A stretch of 62,874 bases of DNA, taken from assembly GCA_019239895.1 (NCBI GenBank), contig JAFAZH010000008.1:1-62874 (forward strand). The letters run 5' to 3'. The DNA is from Abditibacteriaceae bacterium (GTDB taxonomy: Bacteria > Armatimonadota > Abditibacteriia > Abditibacteriales > Abditibacteriaceae). The translations under genes and the position numbers were made by a program. The notes beneath the pieces were generated by a model. The model saw only the letters and a list, made by a program, of their open reading frames with translations, had not been told where the DNA came from and did no database searches. This document shows, one piece after another, positions 52,417 to 61,150 of this stretch (position 1 is the first letter of the stretch; the number at the start of each line of letters is the position of its first letter).

Positions 52417-54213
52417 CTAGGGGGTCAGTCTAACACCAATCGAGTTAGTATGCACGCCCCCGATGTGTTCTCGTCCGGCCAGAATCTCGACGCGCGGCGT
52501 CACCTGGAAGCCCAGGTAGGCATTCGCTGAGCCATGATTGGGATCCCACAGATTGCCTTCCAGGGAAAACTTGCCGAAGTGATAATCGGCCCCTACACCC
52601 AACTTCGAGCGATAGATGCCATAGCGTACAGCACCATTTTTGCCTGAGAAAGAACCAGTTTGGGCGGTCAAGTCGTTACCCTCGCCAATGTTAGCCAACC
52701 CCAGCCGGAAGGGGCCGCCAAATAGCTCAGCGTTGAAGTTTACATCGCCAAAGTCGCGGTCACGCCCATTGCCGCCCAAGTTGACGCCATTGCGGGCACC
52801 AGTGAAATGACGATAGGTGAAATCGAAGCCGCCGGGGGCAAAGCCTTGCTGTTGCGCTTTGGAGCCGCCACCTTGCCCTGTCGAATTGCGCTTTTTGCGT
52901 CCACCTAAGAGCGAGTTGAGCCGCTCCGCTGTCGAACGGGTTGCGGTTAATGTGCCTTGCGCTTCGGTTAGCGTGCTATTGAGCAGGGCTGGCACGTTCT
53001 TGATATTGTCCTGGAATTTGGGGTCGCCAAAGACATTTTTCAATCCGGCGGTGGTATCGCGCAGGTTTTCGGTCATGCTTTGCAAGGTGCTGGCGGTGGT
53101 GTTGAGCGTGGTGAGAATGCCTTTTAACTGGCCCTGCGTCGCTGGGTCGGCCACCACTGTGCGGATAGAGTTAGCCGTAGCCAGTAGGGTCGCTGTGGTT
53201 TCCTGCAAATTGCTGACAGTCGCTTTTAAATTGGCCTGCGTCGTCGGGTCGGCGCCAATCGCCTTCAGACCGGAAGTTCCAGCTTCCATGTTTTCTGCCG
53301 CGCGGCGCAGTGCGTTGAGGGTCAGTTGAGCGTTTTCTGCGAGATGCCCGTTACGCACAACAATATTCAGGCTTTGGGTTAAGCCCGCGGCATTACGCGA
53401 AGCCTGGTTGAGATTGGTCAGCAGGGCGCTCAATTTAGCCTGATTTTGATTCAGCACCCCATTCGCATTGCGCGTCAGCAGGTTGAGATTGTGGGCGGCG
53501 ATATTGGCTTCTCCGGCAGCAAGCGCGGCGTTGGAAAGCGTTTGGTTAAAGGCACGCTGTGAGTGCGGATCTCCAAACGAAAATTTAATGCCCTGCGGCC
53601 CAAACCCCTGGCCCACTTGTCGGGTTAAGCGGTCTACCCCCGCCAGGGCCTGGGTCAGGCTACGCTGATTTTGAGTGGAGAGAACTCCGGTATTCACAAT
53701 CTGAATGGTCTTATTAAAACCCTTGAGCGTTTTGTTGAATTCGTCTAACGTGCTGCTGAGCTTGGGTACGAGATTGCTGGCCTGATCCGTAATCGCGGTA
53801 ATCCCTGCTGCCGCCTTACCAGGAATAACCTGGGAAGGATCATTGGCAGTATAAGTGGTTGCACTTGGATCATAAGCTCCCCGAATGTCTACATAGTTTT
53901 CTCCTATGAGGCTAGTTGCCAGCACTGAATAGGTATAATTGCGCATCAACTTGAAGCGCGGGTCGCGCCGAATCGCCAGCGTTAAGAGCGGCTTCTGGGT
54001 ATTAGGATCGAGGGTGACATCATGCACCTGCCCGATTTTAACGCCTTGTAAGCGCACGTCATTACCTGCGGCGATATTAGCAGCGCCATTTAACCGCAAA
54101 TAATAGAGGTTAGCCCCCAGGCCAATGCCTCGTAAATAGAAATATCCTGCAATCATCAGTGCCAGGGCTAAAATAACCACCACGCCCACGCGCACTTCGT
54201 TACCTGCTCGCAT
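52417..54213 (-). CDS. mlaD: MlaD-type MCE protein with putative C-terminal outer-membrane barrel
   Basis: 598 residues; E. coli MlaD has about 183. One membrane helix (8-27, VRVGVVVILALALMIAGYFY), the MCE domain (about 36-113: LRLNGAANIAAGNDVRLQGV, SLIGENYVDIRG), then about 320 residues of helical, Asn/Leu/Thr-rich repeats (ATVSNLQETTATLLATANSI), likely a periplasmic coiled tube. Residues 462-598 alternate aromatic and polar residues in short strands (GFDFTYRHF, VNFNAELFGG, FRLGLANI, VRYGIYRSKLGVGADYHFG, KFSLEGNLW, AYLGFQVTPRVEILAG), as in a beta-barrel. This is the layout reported for MlaD of the diderm Firmicute Veillonella. It would span the envelope and carry phospholipid. With mlaF and mlaE upstream on the same strand. 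Confidence 0.85.
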   Translation of the reverse strand: MRAGNEVRVGVVVILALALMIAGYFYLRGIGLGANLYYLRLNGAANIAAGNDVRLQGVKIGQVHDVTLDPNTQKPLLTLAIRRDPRFKLMRNYTYSVLATSLIGENYVDIRGAYDPSATTYTANDPSQVIPGKAAAGITAITDQASNLVPKLSSTLDEFNKTLKGFNKTIQIVNTGVLSTQNQRSLTQALAGVDRLTRQVGQGFGPQGIKFSFGDPHSQRAFNQTLSNAALAAGEANIAAHNLNLLTRNANGVLNQNQAKLSALLTNLNQASRNAAGLTQSLNIVVRNGHLAENAQLTLNALRRAAENMEAGTSGLKAIGADPTTQANLKATVSNLQETTATLLATANSIRTVVADPATQGQLKGILTTLNTTASTLQSMTENLRDTTAGLKNVFGDPKFQDNIKNVPALLNSTLTEAQGTLTATRSTAERLNSLLGGRKKRNSTGQGGGSKAQQQGFAPGGFDFTYRHFTGARNGVNLGGNGRDRDFGDVNFNAELFGGPFRLGLANIGEGNDLTAQTGSFSGKNGAVRYGIYRSKLGVGADYHFGKFSLEGNLWDPNHGSANAYLGFQVTPRVEILAGREHIGGVHTNSIGVRLTP

Positions 54214-54294
54214 GTTTTAGCTCCTTCTGAGCTTGTCCATTGGCATTCGTTAATTGTGCTTAGGGTAGCCCCACCAATGACAATGAACCAATAA

Positions 54295-55221
54295 CTACAT
54301 AACCGTGATTGGGCCTACAGCGCGGCCCTCTAAAAATTGCTGGACAATCGGTGAATCTGATTTTTGCACTTCTTCCGGTGTGCCATTAGCGACAATCTGG
54401 GCGTTGTGCAGCATCAGAATGCGGTCGGCAATGCGCAGAATGGAAGGCAAGTGATGCGACACCACCACGTTGGTTGTACCAGCGCGATCCCGTAGGTTGA
54501 CAATCAGATCATCAATGACACGCGCCATTACCGGATCAAGGCCACTCGTCGGCTCATCATAAAGGACAATCTTGGGCTGGGTGGCCAGGGCACGGGCCAT
54601 TGCCACTCGTTTGCGCATTCCGCCCGAAATTTCGGAGGGAAACTTATCCTTAATGTCGGGCAGACCCACCTCGCGCAGCCGTTGTGTGACGACTTCGGCG
54701 ATTTCTGCTTGGGGACGGCGTTGCTGTTCCAGACCAAAGCCGACGTTTTGCGCTATCGTCAACGAGTCGAAGAGCGCACCATACTGGAACACAAAGCCCA
54801 TGCGCCGCCGCACTTCATTCAACTCGCGTTCCTTCATAGTCACGATGTCTTGGCCGTCTATCAAGATTTGGCCGCTATCCGGCTTCAAGAGTCCTTCCAT
54901 CAGGCGCAGTAAGGTCGTTTTACCGGTGCCTGAAACGCCCATAATGCAGGTGATGCTGCGTTCTGGCACCGTAAAAGAGACCCTATCCAATATGCTGCGC
55001 CGAGTATTGGCAGAGTCTGGTGCCTTAGCTGCCTGTCGTTGGGTGAAACGGCGGTCTCGCCCGCGCCCTCCTGAGCCAACAGGTTGGCCGTTAACACTAT
55101 CATCCTGGGGCAATGGCGCTTCAATTGGTAACTGTTCCGGTTCCGGCTCCACCGCCTGCACATTTTGGGCTTCGCCCGGCACAGTATAGGTGACCTGGCG
55201 AAACTCAATCGTAGCAGACAT
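54295..55221 (-). CDS. mlaF: Mla-type lipid transporter ATPase
   Basis: 308 residues from the ATG at 55221 (MSATIEFRQVTYTV); the frame opens at 55296, but the extra 25 residues look unlike the family. A Pro/Glu-rich insert (about 17-70) precedes the ABC core. Walker A GVSGTGKTT, Q-loop FVFQYGALFDSLTIAQNV (typical of MlaF), signature SGGMRKRVAMARAL, Walker B IVLYDEPTSGLD, His switch VVSHHL. Powers the MlaE/MlaD lipid pathway. It lies between mlaE and mlaD. Confidence 0.9.
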   Translation of the reverse strand: MSATIEFRQVTYTVPGEAQNVQAVEPEPEQLPIEAPLPQDDSVNGQPVGSGGRGRDRRFTQRQAAKAPDSANTRRSILDRVSFTVPERSITCIMGVSGTGKTTLLRLMEGLLKPDSGQILIDGQDIVTMKERELNEVRRRMGFVFQYGALFDSLTIAQNVGFGLEQQRRPQAEIAEVVTQRLREVGLPDIKDKFPSEISGGMRKRVAMARALATQPKIVLYDEPTSGLDPVMARVIDDLIVNLRDRAGTTNVVVSHHLPSILRIADRILMLHNAQIVANGTPEEVQKSDSPIVQQFLEGRAVGPITVM

Positions 55222-55386
55222 AGTGAAATTCAAATCCGGTGGTGCCAACTTCCAACTTTCCTGGGGCCATGCTGAGACCAATACCACCCCATTCATTTTA
55301 ACGAGGGCGGGACATAGTTCATAGTGCCTGGCATCAAAATCGGCATCCAGCAGAGGCGTTAAGTGAGAGGTGCCTAGTTGAAGTGC

Positions 55387-56175
55387 TTAGCTATAGAGTG
55401 CGGTAATGTCTTGTAGCACAACTGACAGGAGATAATCGAAAACGTAGACTCCAATGACGCTGAACACGACGGTGGAGGTGGTGGCGCGACCGACGCCCTG
55501 TGCGCCTCCCTTGGTCGTTAGTCCCTGGTGACATCCGACCAGGGCAATAATGAGCGCGAAGGGAATCGTTTTAAGCAAGCCGCTCATCTGGTCACTAACT
55601 GTTACCATCTCCTGAAAAGAGCGCCAGAACACCGCCGGGGCCACGCCTGCGGGTGCGCTCGCCAGATAGCCGCCTATCAACCCCGCACCATTGGCTAAAA
55701 CGGTAATCAGTGGCAGCATCAGCAAGGTGCCTAAGACGCGTGGCACCACCAGGTATTGAGTCGGGCTGGTAGCCAAAGCCTGAAGGGCGTCCACTTGTTC
55801 GGTGACGACCATCGAGCCTAATTCGGCGGTCATGGCGGAACCGGCACGGGCCGCAATCACAATGGCGGTAATGACCGGGGCGATTTCAAGGGCCAGACTT
55901 TTGCCCACCAGCCCCCCCACAAAACCCGGCTGCCCCAGCTTAACCAGTTGAGCGGAAACGTATAGAGCTGCCACTGCCCCGGAGAAGCCGACGGTAATTA
56001 AGGCGACTAAGAGCGAACCAACGCCAACTTCGGCCATCTGGCGCATAGTGTGGCGATAAGAAATCGCACCGCGCACAATATAAGTAAAGCTGTCCCATAA
56101 AAGCTGGGCGATGCCACCAAAGAAGGCAAAGAACTCGATGGCGGTCAGGGCGAGAGGCGGACGACGCGTTGTCAC
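55387..56175 (-). CDS. mlaE: MlaE-type permease
   Basis: 262 residues with the MlaE family core: QMAEVGVGSLLVALITVGFS, LALEIAPVITAIVIAARAGS, AELGSMVVTEQVDALQALAT, and VGCHQGLTTKGGAQGVGRAT (the family's cytoplasmic helix that meets MlaF). Five to six membrane helices. First gene of the mlaEFD set. The plus-strand GNAT gene diverges from it. Confidence 0.92.
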   Translation of the reverse strand: MTTRRPPLALTAIEFFAFFGGIAQLLWDSFTYIVRGAISYRHTMRQMAEVGVGSLLVALITVGFSGAVAALYVSAQLVKLGQPGFVGGLVGKSLALEIAPVITAIVIAARAGSAMTAELGSMVVTEQVDALQALATSPTQYLVVPRVLGTLLMLPLITVLANGAGLIGGYLASAPAGVAPAVFWRSFQEMVTVSDQMSGLLKTIPFALIIALVGCHQGLTTKGGAQGVGRATTSTVVFSVIGVYVFDYLLSVVLQDITALYS

Positions 56176-56246
56176 GCGTTAATTATTACGCTGGAATCCA
56201 GCATAAGTCAATTCACAACTACCGAAAAACTGGTATAAGAGAAAGC

Positions 56247-56681
56247 ATGGAAATTGACGCCCAGCACCAGGAAGTTACCATTCGTCCTTATCAGACGGGG
56301 GATGAAGCCCAAGTTATCGCCCTGTGGCAACGGTGTGACTTAGTGGTGCCGGGGAATGATCCCCAAAGGGACATCCAACTCAAGCTGCAAGTGCAGCCAG
56401 AGCTTTTTCTGATCGGGGTGATGGGGGAGCGCATCGTGGCAACTCTTATGGTGGGCTATGATGGGCATCGTGGCTGGTTGAACTATTTAGCCGTCGCGCC
56501 CGATTGCCAGCGCCAGGGCATTGGACGCCGTATGGTCGAAACTGCTGAACAGACCTTAAAGCAATTAGGTTGTCCCAAGATGAACCTGCAAGTGCGCGCT
56601 AATAACACCACCGTCATCGCTTTTTACCAACGCTTGGGTTTTGAAGTCGAGGAGCGGGTTAGTATGGGCAAGCGACTTTGA
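56247..56681 (+). CDS. GNAT family acetyltransferase (YpeA-like)
   Basis: 144 residues from the ATG at 56247; the frame opens at 56169 but would overlap mlaE. Motifs: VTIRPYQTGDEAQVIALWQR at the start, NYLAVAPDCQRQGIGRRMVE (acetyl-CoA site), MNLQVRANNTTVIAFYQRLG and FEVEERVSMGKRL at the end, as in YpeA and RimI-like enzymes. The middle WQRCDLVVPGNDPQRDI is diagnostic of the YpeA group. Substrate unknown. Confidence 0.88.
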   Translation: MEIDAQHQEVTIRPYQTGDEAQVIALWQRCDLVVPGNDPQRDIQLKLQVQPELFLIGVMGERIVATLMVGYDGHRGWLNYLAVAPDCQRQGIGRRMVETAEQTLKQLGCPKMNLQVRANNTTVIAFYQRLGFEVEERVSMGKRL

Positions 56682-56697
56682 ATTGATTTCAACACAG

Positions 56698-56777
56698 GGA
56701 ACGAGGATAGAGAATAGAAGATCGAAGATAGCCAGCAATCACTTGTATGGCGATCCTCTATTCTCTATCCTCGTTCC
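56698..56777. repeat. Intergenic inverted repeat, GATAGAAGATCGA family
   Basis: Arms 56698-56724 and 56751-56777 pair over 27 bases with one mismatch. It shares words with the repeat at 48692-48764 and lies between two convergent genes. Confidence 0.85.
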
Positions 56778-56814
56778 TCTTTTGTGTTGAAAATAGAAAA
56801 GAAGGGTGAGGACA

Positions 56815-57945
56815 CTACCGGGACACCACCCTGAGACTTTTATCAGTGAATGGCAAATGCACTCGTGCTCCATCCTGATTTGCTGAAGCGTGCAGGGCGA
56901 GGCCGATTTCCAAAGCGGCGCGGCCATCTTCGCCACTGCTGCGCGGTGGACGATTTTGCTGGATAGCCGCCACTAATTCTGCGACAGCGGCTTGCATCGG
57001 CGGCTGATGGCGTTGCGGAGCATGGTAACGGCGACGCACCCCGCGTTTGGGCGAGTAGGAAAACCAGGGGCGGCCAGGACGCTGATCCTGCAATTCGTAG
57101 TTGATGAGTTCGCAACCCTCATCCCACTGGTCAATGACAATCTGGCCTTCGGTGCCGCTGAACGTAAAGCTAAACGGTTGCACCGAGGCAAAATCTACAT
57201 AAGCCGCCACGCCGTTCTGCATCTTAACCAGCCCTCGCCCGTCCGGGTCAGCAGCATCGTCGGTAGCGACAAGCTCACCTTGCGCCCAGGCCGCTTCGCC
57301 AAAGAAATCGCGCAGTACATCAAAAGTATGGCTGCCGTTGTGCATCAGCTTGCCATAACCCAGGCATTGGGCCAGTTTGACTTCGCCAATGGCACCCTCG
57401 TTAATGAGTTCTTGCGCAATAGTAAAGACAGGATGGAAGCGGCGCGGATGGTTAATTAAGAGTTTTGTGTTGTGTTGGTGGCAAGCCTCGATCATCGCAT
57501 CGCACTCTTGCAGTGAAGTAGCGATGGCCTTCTCGCAGAGCACGCCCTTGACTCCGGCTTGGGCGGCAGCAATCGTATATTCAGCGTGCAAGTGGGCATG
57601 AGTGGCGATACTCACGATGTCCAATGGCTCATGCTTGAGCATCTCATGAGCTTCCTGGTAGGTTTTGACCTCACCATAGCGGGTCTGAAACTCCTGAAGG
57701 GTGTCGTTACCAGGATTAGCGATAGCCACCACTTGAGTTTCTGGTAGGGTGGCATAAGCGGCAGCGTGCGAGCAGGGTAACTCATCATAGTTGAGCAGCC
57801 AGCGTGTCTCGTCATCAATAGTGAAAGCTTTGCGTCCAACTCCAATAAGGCCAACTCTCAGAGATGCTGATTTTTCGTCATTCAATATTTTATTCATGCT
57901 GCCGTAGGTTTTAATGGATTCTGCTATTGTTGCCAAGTACAACAC
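56815..57945 (-). CDS. Gfo/Idh/MocA family oxidoreductase
   Basis: 376 residues. NAD(P)-binding part: LRVGLIGVGRKAF near 29-41, VVAIANPGND, DIVSIATHAHLHAEYTIAAA, GVLCEKAIATSLQECDAMIE (with the EK(P)-type motif as EKA), LLINHPRRFHPVFTIAQELI, IGEVKLAQCLG, and MHNGSHTFDVLRDFFGEA with the catalytic His. Usual substrates are sugars or inositols. Start may be the ATG at 57897. Stands alone. Confidence 0.88.
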   Translation of the reverse strand: MLYLATIAESIKTYGSMNKILNDEKSASLRVGLIGVGRKAFTIDDETRWLLNYDELPCSHAAAYATLPETQVVAIANPGNDTLQEFQTRYGEVKTYQEAHEMLKHEPLDIVSIATHAHLHAEYTIAAAQAGVKGVLCEKAIATSLQECDAMIEACHQHNTKLLINHPRRFHPVFTIAQELINEGAIGEVKLAQCLGYGKLMHNGSHTFDVLRDFFGEAAWAQGELVATDDAADPDGRGLVKMQNGVAAYVDFASVQPFSFTFSGTEGQIVIDQWDEGCELINYELQDQRPGRPWFSYSPKRGVRRRYHAPQRHQPPMQAAVAELVAAIQQNRPPRSSGEDGRAALEIGLALHASANQDGARVHLPFTDKSLRVVSR

Positions 57946-57953
57946 TTAACGAT

Positions 57954-57999
57954 ATAGCCAGTGGCCTCACCCGTTATTGGTGGAGATCACTGGCTGTAT
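57954..57999 (-). terminator. Hairpin between prepilin and oxidoreductase genes
   Basis: ATAGCCAGTG pairs with CACTGGCTGTAT, with CTCACC/GGTGGAG inside. Tail is not T-rich, so its strength is doubtful. Confidence 0.5.
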
Positions 58000-58042
58000 G
58001 GAGTCAGGCACAACGTTTTTGTTTAGCTACATAGAAGCTGAA

Positions 58043-58858
58043 TTACGGATACTTGGCTTGTAAGCGTGCCATTGAAGCGGCCACGCCAGCCGAAGGTGCG
58101 TCGCAGTTGGGATTTCCTGCATCGGCTGAGGCAGTCCAGTTGCCACCGGTGCAGAAAGGCAGACCACTGCCAGCCGTGTCGGTAAAAGCCCCCCACTGGT
58201 TGAATGGCGTGATGGTGGCGACGGGACGCATGGACTTAACATGACCGTCACCATAAAGACAGTTCCAGGTGCCTAAATGTCCTGACCAGGCTCTAACATT
58301 AAATAAATCATTGCCATCCCAGTCCGCAGCGCCCATAGTCGCCTGACAACAGGCTTGCAACTCGCTTACCATAATCTTACTGGCCGGTGCGTTAATGGAC
58401 GCTTCCGATTGTCCGCTGTCTCCGTTGAAGCCAAAGTAGTGGATGCTGCCACCATAGGAAATATTAATCGCTGGATAATTTAGAGCAGGCAGAGCGGCCT
58501 CGCGGATTTTATTGTGGTTTGGGTTGGAGGGGCAGCTAAACAACTGCGCACTTTTCACGTAAGGTTGAATGCGTTGCGACCAGGTGCCAGCAGCACCACC
58601 GGTATCCGCAGGGTTGCCAGGGCCAGCCGGAGGGGGCAGTGTGCTGTCGCTGTCCTGAGAATACTGCATAATGCCAAGACCGATCTGTTTAAGATTGGAG
58701 GCGCAGCTTGAGCGCCGGGCATTCTCGCGGGCTTTGGCAAAGACGGGGAATAGAATCGCCGCCAGAATTGCAATAATAGCAATAACGACCAAAAGTTCAA
58801 TCAAGGTAAAGCCGCGCCTTACACGGCGCGGTACCGAATTAGGATGCTGCGTCAACAT
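58043..58858 (-). CDS. Type II-like prepilin with H-X9-DG motif (DUF1559-like)
   Basis: 271 residues from the ATG at 58858, with AGGAG 5 bases ahead. The leader RRVRRG is followed by [20 protein letters not shown], the prepilin peptidase and membrane signature, then [20 protein letters not shown] and [13 protein letters not shown]. The C-terminal motif [17 protein letters not shown] is exactly H, nine residues, DG. Large sets of such proteins are typical of Armatimonadota and Planctomycetota. Probably assembled in a pseudopilus or left as a membrane-bound surface protein. Confidence 0.93.
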   Translation of the reverse strand: MLTQHPNSVPRRVRRGFTLIELLVVIAIIAILAAILFPVFAKARENARRSSCASNLKQIGLGIMQYSQDSDSTLPPPAGPGNPADTGGAAGTWSQRIQPYVKSAQLFSCPSNPNHNKIREAALPALNYPAINISYGGSIHYFGFNGDSGQSEASINAPASKIMVSELQACCQATMGAADWDGNDLFNVRAWSGHLGTWNCLYGDGHVKSMRPVATITPFNQWGAFTDTAGSGLPFCTGGNWTASADAGNPNCDAPSAGVAASMARLQAKYP

Positions 58859-59108
58859 AAAATCTCCTGGACTTGTCAAATGTACTGTTATTATACCCAA
58901 CCTAAACCAGAAACTTCAGCCTGCCTCGACAGTCTTTAGGATTCCCCACCTGTTCATGATGGCCGTAGCTACCTTAATTTGGCATTGCTTGGACCAAAAT
59001 CTCTAATTCAGGGCGAAAGGCTGCAAAACTGTGCTGCCATTTGATGAGGCCAGTTATTAGTGTCACTGTTAAACTTGCACTTTAGACCACACTTTTCGAT
59101 TTCTAATA

Positions 59109-61142
59109 ATGCCAAACCATGCGGGAAAGCCATTTATCGCCGTCATGCGCAAGCTGGTGGCCATACTGATTGTAACCAGCGGTTGTAATCTGCTAAGCGG
59201 GTGCAGTCTACAAAAAGGTTCGGATGCCGACCTGCCCACCATTCTGCCAACGCCCAGCCCACGCCCCACAGTAGCTTCTCCAGTGCAGTTTTCGGACATC
59301 ACCAAGGTTGCTGGCATTCATTTCCGCCATAACAATGGAGCCTTCGGACTCAAGCTATACCCTGAAACAATGGGCAGCGGGGTAGCCTTTATAGATTATG
59401 ACCATGATGGCTACCAAGACATATTCTTCGTCAATGGCCGCGATTGGACACCTGCTGAACTACGGGGTTATTATAATGGCCCCAATCATATTTTTAATAA
59501 GAAATTCGGCTTTGCGGCACCGCCGCCTAAACCTTATCATCGCACTACAGGCGCTCTGTACCACAATAATGGCAATGGCACCTTCACCGACGTGACCAAG
59601 GGGAGCGGGTTAGACATCGAAATGATGGGCACTGGAGTCGCTGTGGGCGACTATGACAATGATGGTCGGCCTGATCTTTATGTGACCAGTTATGGACACA
59701 ATTATCTCTTTCACAATGAGGGCAATGGCAAGTTTCACGAAGTAGCGAGAGCTGCCGGGGTGCAGGATGGCGGATTCGGCACCAGTGCGGCGTGGGTAGA
59801 TTATGACCGTGATGGCAAGCTTGATCTTTTTGTTGGGCGCTACATTGATTGGCAGCCAGCGTTCGATATTTGGAACTTTGGTTCCCAAAATCGCATCCAC
59901 GGCGGGTATTTAAAAACTTACTCTGGCCCGACGTTTTATGATGGTCAGGCCAGCCATCTCTACCATAATCTGGGGCAAGGGAGGTTTGTGGACGTGTCCG
60001 CCCAGGCAGGTGTCTTACCTCCTCAACCGGTTAAGGCGGCTCCAGAGCAAACCGCCGCCATTCAAGCCACTCCTGTTCCGGGCGCTCATTTGGCAGAGGC
60101 TTCTACAAGGATGAATGAGGCGATGCTTGTTAAGGGGAATCCGCGGAAGCAACGCGGCAAAGCGATGGGGGTGGCTATCTGTGACGTTAATGATGACGGC
60201 TGGCCCGACCTCTTAGTCGCCAACGATCAAGTGCCGAACTGCCTCTTTCGCAACAATAAAAACGGTACTTTTACTGAAATTGGTGTTCAGTCAGGAGTCG
60301 CCTATGGCTCCGGCGGGCAAGTCAGGGCTGGCATGGGCATAGATACAGGCGACCTGGATCACTCCGGCTTTGATAGCGTGGTAGTTGGCAACTTTAGCTA
60401 TGAGAACATTGGCCTTTACCATGATGATGGCACACACGTTTTTTCAGAAATCGGCGGATTGTCCGAAGTCGCCCGGCCCAGTCGCTTCTTTGTAACTTTT
60501 GGTTGTCTTTTTCTGGATGTTGATAATGATGGCTGGCTTGATATTTTAGCGGCCAACGGCCATGCTCAGGATTTAATCCATAATTTGTATCCTGCACTTT
60601 CCTATGCTGAGCGGCCTCTGCTTTATCTCAATCGCCGTCAAAAACGCCCTGTCAAGTTCGATGAAGTAGGCTTGCAAAGCGGCGCAGCCATAGCTCGCCC
60701 AGTCGTGGGGCGCGGCCTGGCCTATGCTGATATAGACTTAGACGGCGATCTGGATGTCGTTATCACCACGGTTGGCGGCACGCCGATGTTACTACGCAAT
60801 GACCGTAAACCCTCAGCGCCGCATAACAACGCACTACGCCTCACCCTGGAAGGCACGCGCAGTAACCGCAGTGCCATCGGTGCCGAAGTTAAAGCGACAA
60901 TTAAAATGCCGGGGGTATCCGATGGGGTGACGCTGCGGCGCATGGTTAAGAGCGGTTCTTCTTATCTCTCCCAGAGCGAGTTGCCGCTAACCTTTGGGTT
61001 AGGGCAGGCGAAACGAGTTGAAATCCTTACTATCGCCTGGCCTTCTGGTCAGCGCACGGAACTGCATGACTTATCAGCCAATCAAATGCTGACGATACGC
61101 GAAGGGCAGGGGATTGTGCAGCAGCAGAGTTTTAGACGTTGA
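59109..61142 (+). CDS. CRTAC1/ASPIC-UnbV protein with FG-GAP repeats, probable lipoprotein
   Basis: 677 residues; the ATG at 59145 (MRKLVAILIVTSGCNLLSGC) is a good alternative start, giving a lipobox LLSGC. FG-GAP/VCBS repeats with calcium-binding D-x-D-x-D loops: FIDYDHDGYQDIFFVNGRD, VGDYDNDGRPDLYVTSYG, WVDYDRDGKLDLFVGRY, ICDVNDDGWPDLLVAND, FLDVDNDGWLDILAANG, YADIDLDGDLDVVITTVG. The end is ASPIC/UnbV (SNRSAIGAEVKATIKM, SGSSYLSQSELPLTFGLGQA). Likely a surface protein with a seven-bladed propeller. Confidence 0.9.
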   Translation: MPNHAGKPFIAVMRKLVAILIVTSGCNLLSGCSLQKGSDADLPTILPTPSPRPTVASPVQFSDITKVAGIHFRHNNGAFGLKLYPETMGSGVAFIDYDHDGYQDIFFVNGRDWTPAELRGYYNGPNHIFNKKFGFAAPPPKPYHRTTGALYHNNGNGTFTDVTKGSGLDIEMMGTGVAVGDYDNDGRPDLYVTSYGHNYLFHNEGNGKFHEVARAAGVQDGGFGTSAAWVDYDRDGKLDLFVGRYIDWQPAFDIWNFGSQNRIHGGYLKTYSGPTFYDGQASHLYHNLGQGRFVDVSAQAGVLPPQPVKAAPEQTAAIQATPVPGAHLAEASTRMNEAMLVKGNPRKQRGKAMGVAICDVNDDGWPDLLVANDQVPNCLFRNNKNGTFTEIGVQSGVAYGSGGQVRAGMGIDTGDLDHSGFDSVVVGNFSYENIGLYHDDGTHVFSEIGGLSEVARPSRFFVTFGCLFLDVDNDGWLDILAANGHAQDLIHNLYPALSYAERPLLYLNRRQKRPVKFDEVGLQSGAAIARPVVGRGLAYADIDLDGDLDVVITTVGGTPMLLRNDRKPSAPHNNALRLTLEGTRSNRSAIGAEVKATIKMPGVSDGVTLRRMVKSGSSYLSQSELPLTFGLGQAKRVEILTIAWPSGQRTELHDLSANQMLTIREGQGIVQQQSFRR

Positions 61143-61150
61143 CTCTGTGC

